DNA of 64,000 nt. Source: Streptomyces sp. R28 (lineage in GTDB: Bacteria > Actinomycetota > Actinomycetes > Streptomycetales > Streptomycetaceae). The notes below the pieces were generated by a model. It saw nothing but the letters and a program-made list of their open reading frames with translations, searched no databases and was not told the DNA's origin. The DNA lies in NCBI RefSeq assembly GCF_041052385.1, contig NZ_CP163439.1, positions 248,001 to 312,000 on the forward strand, given 5' to 3'. Both the position numbers and the translations under genes were made by a program. Shown here piece by piece: positions 56,975-64,000 of the stretch (within the stretch, counting starts at the first letter, position 1; the number at the start of each line of letters is the position of its first letter).

Positions 56975-58282
56975 TCAGACACGGTAGCGGCGCAGGGCGG
57001 GCAGCGCGGCGGCCAGCCCCAGCATGACGACGACCACCAGCAGCCCGCCGCCCACGGTCGCCGTACGCGCGCCGAAGGCCGAGCCGGCCGTGCCGTGCAG
57101 GACGTCGGCGAGGCGTGGGCCGCCCGCGACGACGACCGTGAAGACGCCCTGCATCCGCCCGCGCATCTCGTCGCTGGCGGCGGACAGCAGGATCGCCCCG
57201 CGGAAGACCATCGAGACCATGTCGGCGACTCCGGCGAGGGCCAGGAACAGCACCGCGAGCCACAGGCTGCTGCTCAGCCCGAAGCCGGTGATGGCCACGC
57301 CCCAGGCGACCACCGCGCCGATCACCATCCAGCCGTGCCGGCGGGCCCGGGAGAACGTGCCGGAGAACAGCCCGCCGGCCACCGCGCCGACCGGGATCGC
57401 CGCGAACAGCAGGCCGAGCGCGAGCCCTTCGCCGTACGACGCGTAGGTCTGGCTCGCGAGTTGCGGGAACAGGGCGCGGGGCATGCCGAAGACCATCGCG
57501 ATGACGTCGGCGAGGAAGGACAGCAACAGCACCTTGTGCAGGGCGATGTAGCGGAAGCCCTCCGCGATCTCCCGCACGCCCGCGCGCCGCTTCGTGGTGG
57601 CCGTCGCGCCCGCGAGCGGCGGCAGGGCGGGCAACCGGACGACCGCCCAGACCGTGACGCACAGTGCCAGCGCGTCGATGAGGTACAGCTCGGCCAGGCC
57701 GATGACGGGTATGAGCACACCGGCCAGCAGCGGTCCGACGACCTGGCCGGTCTGCATGACGGTCGAGCCGAGGGCGTTCGCGGCGGGCAGTTCACCCGCG
57801 GGCACCAGGCGGGCGATGGAGGCGTTGCGGGCCGGGGCGTTGAGCCCCCAGAACGCCTGCTGCACGGCGAGCAGCACCATCAGGACCCACACCGACTCAA
57901 GGCCGGTGACGGCCTGGAGCCAGAACAGCACCGAGGTGACGGCGATGCCGCTGTTGGTGATCAGCAGCAGCTTGCGCCGGTCCATGCTGTCGGCGACCGC
58001 GCCGCCCCACAGGGCGAACACCACGAGCGGCAGCAGTCCGGCGAGGCTCGCGGCGCCGACCCAGGCCGAGGAGCCGGTGATGTCGTAGATCTGCTTGGGC
58101 ACGGCGACCGCGGTGAGCTGGCTGCCGACGGCCGTGACGATGGTCGAGGACCACAGGCGGCGGTAGGCGGGGCGGCGCAGCGGCCGGGTGTCCATGGCCC
58201 AGCGGCGCCGGCCGCGCCGCTGGGGCGTCACCGAAGAGGGGTCCTTCTCCTGTGGTTCGGTACTGCTCTCGCTGGTGTCCAC
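56975..58282 (-). CDS. MFS transporter (EntS-like)
   Basis: This 435-residue transporter has about 12 hydrophobic spans. Its first span region YRRLWSSTIVTAVGSQLTAVAVPKQIYDIT and the loop WGGAVADSMDRRKLLL resemble the enterobactin exporter group. The GTG at 58282 is preceded by CAGGAAG. No siderophore genes are nearby, so the substrate is open. The 5' end of the gene encodes a 35-residue cytosolic, charged tail. Confidence 0.9.
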   Translation of the reverse strand: MDTSESSTEPQEKDPSSVTPQRRGRRRWAMDTRPLRRPAYRRLWSSTIVTAVGSQLTAVAVPKQIYDITGSSAWVGAASLAGLLPLVVFALWGGAVADSMDRRKLLLITNSGIAVTSVLFWLQAVTGLESVWVLMVLLAVQQAFWGLNAPARNASIARLVPAGELPAANALGSTVMQTGQVVGPLLAGVLIPVIGLAELYLIDALALCVTVWAVVRLPALPPLAGATATTKRRAGVREIAEGFRYIALHKVLLLSFLADVIAMVFGMPRALFPQLASQTYASYGEGLALGLLFAAIPVGAVAGGLFSGTFSRARRHGWMVIGAVVAWGVAITGFGLSSSLWLAVLFLALAGVADMVSMVFRGAILLSAASDEMRGRMQGVFTVVVAGGPRLADVLHGTAGSAFGARTATVGGGLLVVVVMLGLAAALPALRRYRV

Positions 58283-58360
58283 GGGCTTCCTGGATGCTCG
58301 TTACATCTTTCTCGTCGGGGATCACTATCGCAGCACCGGGCGGGTGTTCGGATCCGTATC

Positions 58361-58975
58361 TCAGCTTCCGGCGATGAGGCTGACCCCCAGAGCGATCATC
58401 GTCGCGGCCACCAGTCCGTCCAGCGCGCGCCAGGCCGCGGGCTTCGCGAGGTGCCGGCTCAGTAGCCGCGCGCCGAAACCGAGGGCGACGAACCAGCACA
58501 GGCTGGCGCATGCGGCACCGAGGCCGAACGTCCAGCGCATCGGGCCGCGGTCGGCGGCGACCGTGCCGAGCAGGAAGACCGTGTCGAGGTAGACGTGCGG
58601 ATTGAGCCAGGTCATCGCGAGGCAGGCCAGCACCGCCCGGCGCCGTGACCCCGCCGCGTCGCCGTCGGTCAGCAGGGCACCGCTCGGCCGGAACACCCGG
58701 CGGGCGGCGAGAGCGCCGTAGCAGAGCAGGAACGCCCCGCCCACCCACGCGACCGCCTTCAGCACGCCGGGCCACGCCACCACCACCGCGCCGACGCCGG
58801 CCACGCCCAGGGTGATGAGGAGCGCGTCGGACAGGGCGCAGATGCCGACGACGGCGAGGACCGCGTCGCGGCGTATCCCCTGGCGCAGGACGAAGGCGTT
58901 CTGGGCGCCGATGGCGACGATCAGCGAGAGGCCGGTACCGAATCCGGCGGCCGCGGTGGTGAGGGCGTTGGTCAT
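58361..58975 (-). CDS. LysE/ArgO-type amino-acid exporter
   Basis: This 204-residue membrane protein has six hydrophobic segments and the LysE signature GLSLIVAIGAQNAFVLRQGI near the N-terminus and TWLNPHVYLDTVFLLG in the middle. It exports basic amino acids, lysine or arginine. It is divergent from an ArgP/LysG-type LysR gene with 66 bp between starts, the standard arrangement for lysine- or arginine-induced export. Confidence 0.95.
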   Translation of the reverse strand: MTNALTTAAAGFGTGLSLIVAIGAQNAFVLRQGIRRDAVLAVVGICALSDALLITLGVAGVGAVVVAWPGVLKAVAWVGGAFLLCYGALAARRVFRPSGALLTDGDAAGSRRRAVLACLAMTWLNPHVYLDTVFLLGTVAADRGPMRWTFGLGAACASLCWFVALGFGARLLSRHLAKPAAWRALDGLVAATMIALGVSLIAGS

Positions 58976-59041
58976 GGCATCGACGCTAGGGAAACGATCA
59001 CTACAAGTACAGCTAAAGATTCTTACGTATCATTAGCGCTC

Positions 59042-59950
59042 GTGAAGACAGAGCTGACCGAGCTTCCCCTCGACCAGGTGCGGACACTGCTAGCCGTGGT
59101 GGACGAGGGCACCTTCGACGCGGCCGCCGCCGCGCTGCATGTGACGCCGTCGGCGGTGAGCCAGCGCGTGAAGGCGCTGGAGCAACGCACGGGCCGGGTG
59201 CTGCTGGTGCGGACCAAGCCGGTGCGGCCGACCGAGTCGGGTGAGGTCGTCGCCCGGTTCGCCCGCCAGCTGGCGCGGCTGGAGCGCGATGCGCGGGCCG
59301 AGCTCGGCATGAGCGGGGCCGGGGAGGCGACCCGGGTGTCGATCGCGGTCAACGCCGACTCGCTGGCGACCTGGTTCCTGGGGGCCCTCACGCGCGTGCC
59401 CCAGGAGCCACGGCTCAGCTTCGAGCTGCGGCGGGAGGACGAGAGCCGTACGGCGTCGATGCTGCGGGAGGGCCTGGTGATGGCGGCGGTGACCTCGTCA
59501 CCGGATGCCGTGGCGGGGTGTTCCGTGCGTGCGCTGGGCCGGATGCGCTATCTGGCCGCGGCGAGCCCGCAGTTCGCCGAGCGGCACCTCGGCGGCGCGC
59601 TGCGGGACGCACTGGTCCAGGCGCCGGTGATGACCTTCGACCGCAGTGACGATCTCCAGGACACCTTCGTCCGCAGGCTCCGGCGCAGCCGCACCGGCGC
59701 GAGTGCCGTACGGCACTACGTCCCCACCTCGGAGGGCTTCCTGTCGGCTGTGACCGCGGGAATGGGCTGGGGCATGATCCCCGAGGCCCAGGCGGAGCCG
59801 CTCCTGAAGGACGGCCGCCTCGTGCAGCTGGCCCCGGAGCGGCCGGTCGACGTTCCGCTGTACTGGCAGCAGTGGAAGCTGCACTCGCCGGCGCTGGTCG
59901 CGGTGACGGAGGCGGTGACGGCAACGGCGACGGAGGCGCTGCGCGGCTGA
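59042..59950 (+). CDS. LysR-family regulator, ArgP/LysG type
   Basis: This 302-residue regulator has an N-terminal helix-turn-helix (LLAVVDEGTFDAAAAALHVTPSAVSQRVKALEQ) and an effector-binding domain typical of ArgP/IciA. It starts at GTG 59042. It is divergent from the LysE gene and should activate it when lysine or arginine is abundant, as LysG does in Corynebacterium (established for that system). The AT-rich intergenic segment TAAAGATTCTTACGTATCA is the likely binding region. Confidence 0.94.
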   Translation: MKTELTELPLDQVRTLLAVVDEGTFDAAAAALHVTPSAVSQRVKALEQRTGRVLLVRTKPVRPTESGEVVARFARQLARLERDARAELGMSGAGEATRVSIAVNADSLATWFLGALTRVPQEPRLSFELRREDESRTASMLREGLVMAAVTSSPDAVAGCSVRALGRMRYLAAASPQFAERHLGGALRDALVQAPVMTFDRSDDLQDTFVRRLRRSRTGASAVRHYVPTSEGFLSAVTAGMGWGMIPEAQAEPLLKDGRLVQLAPERPVDVPLYWQQWKLHSPALVAVTEAVTATATEALRG

Positions 59951-60087
59951 GCAGGTCAGGCAGATTCCGCCGGCCGCACCGCACCGCCGTGAGGGGCGCG
60001 GGGCTGTATTGATGTGCGGCTCCGCCGCGTGGGCGCGATCAGCCGCAGCGGCGCCGCGGACGAAAGACGGCACCGCGCGGCAGTACC

Positions 60088-60792
60088 TCAGAAGGACTGC
60101 AACTGGGCGGCGGCACTGTCCAACAGCATCTCCAGCGCCGTCGGATAAGCGCTGGTCACCATCCGGGTCGCGAGCAGCGGCGCCGCCTCGGCGATCCGCG
60201 GATAGGCGGCACGCGGCAACCGGCCATACGTAGAGCGCCACACGTCCTCGTCAGCGCGCAGCGACTCGCTCGGCAGCGCCAGCGACGCCGCGTCGAGCGC
60301 GGCGAAGGCCAGCGTCTGGTCGATGAAGGCGTGGTAGATGCGCACGGTGTCCGACAGCGGGAATCCGGCGGTGCGCAGGATGTCCAGCACGGTCTCGTCG
60401 GCGGCGAGTTCGTTGGCCCGGCCGGTGACCCGGCTCGTCGTCAGCGCGGCGGCCTGCGGGTGGGCGACGTAGGCGGCGTGGATGCGCAGCCCGACGGCGC
60501 GCAGGTCGGCCCGCCACTGCCCCGTCGGCTCCCAGCCGTCCAGCGCCTGGCCGATGAGGGCGTCGCCGATGGCGAGGGTCAGCTCGTCCATGCCGCGGAA
60601 GTACCGGTACAGCGTGCTGGGGTCGGCGTCGAGGGCCAGGCCGAGGCGGCGGGCGGTGAGGCCGGCGCTGCCGTGTTCGCGCAGCATGCGCAGCGCCGTC
60701 TCGACGATCAGCCGCTCCGAGAGCACGGTGCCGCTCTTCGTGGGACGTCGTCGGCGCCGCTTCTCCTCCGGAACGACCGGTTTCGGCACCAT
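60088..60792 (-). CDS. TetR-family regulator
   Basis: This 234-residue regulator has a TetR helix-turn-helix (LIVETALRMLREHGSAGLTARRLGLALDADPSTLYRYFRGMDELTLAIGDAL) after a lysine/arginine-rich N-terminus, and a TetR_C-type ligand domain. It starts at ATG 60792 and is divergent from the saccharopine-dehydrogenase-like gene at 60907, which it may regulate. A further target is not evident. Confidence 0.93.
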   Translation of the reverse strand: MVPKPVVPEEKRRRRRPTKSGTVLSERLIVETALRMLREHGSAGLTARRLGLALDADPSTLYRYFRGMDELTLAIGDALIGQALDGWEPTGQWRADLRAVGLRIHAAYVAHPQAAALTTSRVTGRANELAADETVLDILRTAGFPLSDTVRIYHAFIDQTLAFAALDAASLALPSESLRADEDVWRSTYGRLPRAAYPRIAEAAPLLATRMVTSAYPTALEMLLDSAAAQLQSF

Positions 60793-60906
60793 GGCCCCGT
60801 CCTCCCCCTCCTTATGCCAACGCCATTGACCTTACGTGAGCGGGCGGCGTTGTATCTCCGGCGGGGCCCCACCACGTCGTAGACCTTCAGTCGAGGGAGT
60901 CTTGTC

Positions 60907-62124
60907 ATGCGTGTACTGCTCGTGGGAGCCGGCGGGGTGGGTACCGCCCCCACCCGGATCGCGGCCCGGCGACCGTTCTTCGAGGCGATGGTCGTCGCCG
61001 ACTACGACCTGGCACGGGCCGAGGCGGCCGTGGCGGCGCTCGGCGGTGACGCCCGGTTCCGGGCCGAGCGCGTCGACGCGAGCGACGAGGCGGCGGTGGC
61101 CGCGCTGCTGGAGCGGCACGCCTGCGACGTGCTCCTCAACGCCACCGACCCGCGGTTCGTGATGCCGCTGTTCCGGGCCGCGCGCACGGCCGATGCCACG
61201 TATGTCGACATGGCGATGTCGCTGTCGAGGCCGCATCCGGAGCGGCCGTACGAGGAGTGCGGGATCAAGCTGGGCGACGCCCAGTTCCAGCAGGCCGCCG
61301 AGTGGGAGAAGGCGGGTGCGCTGGCGCTCGTCGGCATGGGTGTGGAGCCGGGCCTGTCGGACGTCTTCGCCCGGCACGCGGCCGACGAACTCTTCGACGA
61401 GATCGAGGAGATCGGCGTCCGCGACGGCGCGAACCTCACCGTCGACGGCTACGACTTCGCGCCGTCCTTCAGCATCTGGACGACGATCGAGGAGTGCCTC
61501 AATCCGCCGGTGGTCCACGAGGTGGGCCGCGGCTGGTTCACCACCGAGCCCTTCAGCGAGCCCGAGGTGTTCGACTTCCCCGAGGGCATCGGCCCGGTCG
61601 AGTGCGTGAACGTGGAGCACGAGGAGGTGCTCCTGATTCCGCGTTGGGTCGACGCGCGCCGGGTGACCTTCAAGTACGGCCTGGGCGAGGACTTCATCCG
61701 TACGCTCAAGACGCTGCACCTGTTGGGCCTGGACCGCACCGAGCCGGTGACCGTGCCGAGCGCCGCCGGGCCGGTGGAGGTCTCGCCCCGGGACGTCGTC
61801 GCCGCGTGTCTGCCGGACCCGGCGACGCTGGGTGAGCGGATGCACGGCAAGACCTGTGCGGGGACCTGGGTGCGGGGCGTCAAGGACGGCAAGCCGCGCG
61901 AGGTGTACCTGTACCACGTGGTCGACAACCAGTGGTCCATGGCGGAGTACGGCTCCCAGGCCGTGGTGTGGCAGACCGCCGTCAACCCGGTCGTCGCCCT
62001 CGAACTCCTCGCCACCGGCGCCTGGTCCGGCGCGGGCGTGCTGGGCCCGGAGGCCTTCCCGGCCCGCCCCTTCCTGGATCTGCTGACGGCGTACGGTTCC
62101 CCGTGGGGCATGCGCGAACAGTGA
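60907..62124 (+). CDS. Saccharopine dehydrogenase-like oxidoreductase
   Basis: This 405-residue enzyme opens with the Rossmann motif LLVGAGGVGTAPTRIAARR and has the family region VDMAMSLSRPHPERPYEECG, then ALALVGMGVEPGLSDVFARHA. Members act as saccharopine dehydrogenase or carboxynorspermidine synthase. The exact reaction is not clear. It lies near a basic-amino-acid exporter, which would fit lysine metabolism (weak inference). A CCCGTG/CACGGG hairpin just after its stop (62132-62147) may terminate transcription. Confidence 0.9.
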   Translation: MRVLLVGAGGVGTAPTRIAARRPFFEAMVVADYDLARAEAAVAALGGDARFRAERVDASDEAAVAALLERHACDVLLNATDPRFVMPLFRAARTADATYVDMAMSLSRPHPERPYEECGIKLGDAQFQQAAEWEKAGALALVGMGVEPGLSDVFARHAADELFDEIEEIGVRDGANLTVDGYDFAPSFSIWTTIEECLNPPVVHEVGRGWFTTEPFSEPEVFDFPEGIGPVECVNVEHEEVLLIPRWVDARRVTFKYGLGEDFIRTLKTLHLLGLDRTEPVTVPSAAGPVEVSPRDVVAACLPDPATLGERMHGKTCAGTWVRGVKDGKPREVYLYHVVDNQWSMAEYGSQAVVWQTAVNPVVALELLATGAWSGAGVLGPEAFPARPFLDLLTAYGSPWGMREQ

Positions 62125-62230
62125 CCGGATTCGCCCGTGTCCCACGGGGTTTCACTTACGCATCGACAGGCGACTCGAAACCGAGTAATGCATCCACCGA
62201 GGGCACGTACGACGATCGCAGGTGAAATTG

Positions 62231-62473
62231 ATGGACGACTGGCGAGACCACGCCGCCTGCCGCCATGAGGACCCCGACCTCTTCTACCCGATCGGCACAT
62301 CCGGGCCGATGCTGCTGCAGACGGAGCAGGCCAAGGAGGTCTGCCGGCGCTGCTCGGTCCGGGAGCAGTGTCTGCGCTGGGCGCTCGACACGGAGCAGTT
62401 CATCGGGGTCTGGGGCGGCACGAGCGAGAACGAGCGCCGGGCGCTGCGGCGGCGGGCCCGACGAACCGGGTAA
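62231..62473 (+). CDS. WhiB-like (Wbl) iron-sulphur protein
   Basis: This 80-residue Wbl protein has the four cluster ligands C10, C38, C41 and C47 (AACRHEDPDLFYP and CRRCSVREQC), the turn GVWGGTSENERRAL and a basic tail RRRARRTG for DNA contact. Wbl proteins bind sigma-factor region 4 and sense redox or NO through a [4Fe-4S] cluster. ATG 62231 has AGGTGA upstream; GTG 62222 is an alternative. It is not WhiB or WhiD by obvious sequence; the subgroup is undecided. Confidence 0.94.
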   Translation: MDDWRDHAACRHEDPDLFYPIGTSGPMLLQTEQAKEVCRRCSVREQCLRWALDTEQFIGVWGGTSENERRALRRRARRTG

Positions 62474-62508
62474 CCGGCGGACCGGTGCCGACGCGTCGCG
62501 CGCGCGGC

Positions 62509-64000
62509 TCAGTCGGGTGCCGCGGCTCCCGGCAACCGCAGCGCGAACACGCAGCCGGCACCGGGCTCGCTCGCCACGTCGACGGTTCCCCCGTGCGCGG
62601 CGACCAGGTGCCGGACGATCGGCAGGCCCAGCCCGCTGCCTCCGGTACGTCGGCTGCGGGACTTCTCCGCGCGCCAGAACCGGTCGAAGACGTACGGCAG
62701 GTCCTCGGCGTCGATACCGGCCCCGGTGTCGGTGACCTCGAGGACCACGTCGTCGCCGTCCCGCCGGGCGGTGAGCGTGACGGTGCCGTCGGGCGGCGTG
62801 TGGCGCAGGGCGTTGGAGAGGAGGTTGCCGAGGGCCTGGCGCATGCGCACGGGGTCGGCGTCCAGCCAGGGGGTGCCGTCGGCCGTGGTGCGCAGGCTGA
62901 CGCCCGCCGTGTGGGCGGCGACCCGGTGGGCGGCGGCCACCTGGTCGAGGAGTTCGTCGGCGCGGACGGGCTCACGGTGCAGGCGCAGGGTGCCGGCGTC
63001 GGCGGCGGCGAGGTCCTGGAGGTCGTCGATGACGCGCTGGAGGACGAGGGCCTCCTCGTGCAGCGAGGCGAGCAGGGCGGGGTCCGGGTCGACGACGCCG
63101 TCACGGGTGACTTCCAGCCAGCCGCGGATGTTGGTGAGCGGGCTGCGCAGTTCATGGGCGATGTCGCTGACCATCGCCTTTCGCTGGGCCTCCCACCGCT
63201 CACGCCGCTCGGTCAGGTCATTGAAGGCGGCGGCGAGGATGCCGGTCTCGTCGCGCGTGGTGACGGGGACACGCACATGCAGCTCGGGCGGCTGCTGCCC
63301 CGCCTCCGTCAGTGCCCGCAGCGGCCGAACGAGCCGGGTGGCGACGACGGCGGTCACGGCCACGGTGACCGCGAGCACGAGCCCGGCGGCGCCGACGACC
63401 TTGGCCTTGTTGGCCGGGGACATGTCGAAGCGGACGGCGGTGGTGTCGCCACCGCCCAGGAAGAGTTCGGCGACGGGGGCGACGTACGGGTCGAGTTGGG
63501 CGCGGCGTGCCCCGTCGGCACAGCGTTCCGCCGCACGCACGGCCTCGCGGTCGCCGGGCCTGACGTCCTTGCCCAGGAGGTAGCGGGTGCCCAGGCGTTG
63601 CTCGGTCACGTCGACGGCGACGAACTTGTTCATGCTCGGACCCATTCCGTGCTTGGCCAGGCACGCCTGGGAGCGCTCGGTCAGATCGGCCAGGGCCTTC
63701 TCCTCGGTCGGTGTGGGGGTGTTGAGCAGTCCGTCGGCGCATGCGTCGGGGACATGGCCGCCCGCGACGGGCCCGTCGTGGTCCGTGACGACGGGGCGGC
63801 CGCTCGGCGTCTGGACGACGTCGGCCTCGTAGCCGTTGCGGGCGAAGCACTTCTGCCGGACCAGGGCGAGCTTGGCCAGCCTGGCGCGCTCCTCGCCGGT
63901 CACCCGGTACGGGCCCACCACCCGCGGATCGATGCCGCCGCGCTGTGCTCCGCGCTCGGTGTACGTGTCGACGCGCAGCGGGTCGACGGTGGCGGCGGCA
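62509..64000 (-). CDS. Sensor histidine kinase, 5' partial
   Basis: The frame is open to the window edge, so the N-terminus lies beyond 64000. Visible parts are an extracellular sensor region with several cysteines, a membrane span (AAGLVLAVTVAVTAVVAT), a HAMP domain, the HisKA box with the phosphorylated His in MVSDIAHELRSPLTNIRG, and a HATPase domain (LGNLLSNALRHTPPDGTV, DTGAGID, RRTGGSGLGLPIV). Its response regulator is presumably upstream on the minus strand, outside the window. Confidence 0.94.
   Translation of the reverse strand, partial: AAATVDPLRVDTYTERGAQRGGIDPRVVGPYRVTGEERARLAKLALVRQKCFARNGYEADVVQTPSGRPVVTDHDGPVAGGHVPDACADGLLNTPTPTEEKALADLTERSQACLAKHGMGPSMNKFVAVDVTEQRLGTRYLLGKDVRPGDREAVRAAERCADGARRAQLDPYVAPVAELFLGGGDTTAVRFDMSPANKAKVVGAAGLVLAVTVAVTAVVATRLVRPLRALTEAGQQPPELHVRVPVTTRDETGILAAAFNDLTERRERWEAQRKAMVSDIAHELRSPLTNIRGWLEVTRDGVVDPDPALLASLHEEALVLQRVIDDLQDLAAADAGTLRLHREPVRADELLDQVAAAHRVAAHTAGVSLRTTADGTPWLDADPVRMRQALGNLLSNALRHTPPDGTVTLTARRDGDDVVLEVTDTGAGIDAEDLPYVFDRFWRAEKSRSRRTGGSGLGLPIVRHLVAAHGGTVDVASEPGAGCVFALRLPGAAAPD

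Overview
The window is a high-GC actinobacterial chromosome segment, almost certainly from a Streptomyces. The genes show strong G/C third-position bias, many GTG starts and frequent 4-bp ATGA/GTGA overlaps. Genus-typical genes are present: a Wbl protein, a SigB-type sigma factor, a rheA/hsp18 pair, a CYP105-like P450 operon and a GlgE pathway cluster. About 60 protein genes can be supported. Both ends cut through a gene: an ABC permease on the left and a sensor kinase on the right. No rRNA, tRNA or CRISPR array was seen.

Layout. 1-5.4 kb: sugar ABC permeases with an intracellular GH32 fructosidase, a convergent LacI regulator and an aldo/keto reductase; the GH32/LacI junction carries a 236-bp sequence in tandem. 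5.5-9 kb: a stand-alone LigD-type phosphoesterase, a secreted cupin and a large PAS-GAF-PP2C-ATPase signalling protein. 9-12.4 kb: rheA and hsp18, divergent, with two RheA-type operators, then two DUF2267 genes and a peroxiredoxin/DoxX operon. 12.5-15.1 kb: AraC regulator, Fsr-like MFS pump, MarR regulator. 15.4-18.2 kb: P450, ferredoxin and ferredoxin reductase operon. 18.3-22 kb: an orphan response regulator with a damaged acidic pocket, then a TetR gene divergent from a NarL-type two-component pair. 22-24.1 kb: ATP-dependent DNA ligase and a secreted NPP1-like protein. 24.2-26.7 kb: arsenic locus, arsM divergent from arsR-aquaporin-arsC. 26.9-30.4 kb: a DUF5937/ArsR-type regulator and an MFS gene separated by ten copies of a degenerate 19-nt repeat, then a hemC paralogue.

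30.4-35.6 kb is an accessory, partly decayed stretch. It holds two copies of a 111-bp repeat, transposase remnants, a CGNR zinc-finger regulator, an IS5-family element with frameshifted transposase, an epoxide hydrolase and a truncated marR. 35.7-38.8 kb: SigB-family sigma factor, ANTAR protein, two-module VOC protein and a second IS5-family element whose transposase needs a -1 frameshift. 38.9-49.6 kb is a coherent alpha-glucan locus: glgX and an ATP-binding protein on the minus strand, then DUF5133, glgE, treS, mak and glgB on the plus strand. These convert trehalose through maltose and maltose-1-phosphate to branched glucan, with debranching by GlgX. 49.9-56 kb: acyl-CoA ligase, type II NADH dehydrogenase, FUSC-type membrane protein and a small hypothetical. 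56.2-64 kb: a terminator with a possible small RNA, a cyclic-nucleotide-binding-fold protein, an MFS pump, a LysE/ArgP pair, a TetR regulator, a saccharopine-dehydrogenase-like enzyme, a Wbl protein and the partial kinase.

The most unusual signals are the 19-nt repeat array (27960-28149), the tandem 236-bp junction duplication (3001-3472), the double RheA-type operator (9712-9756), the 15-nt repeat upstream of a DUF2267 gene (10288-10377), and the IS insertion that separates a CGNR regulator from its divergent epoxide hydrolase.
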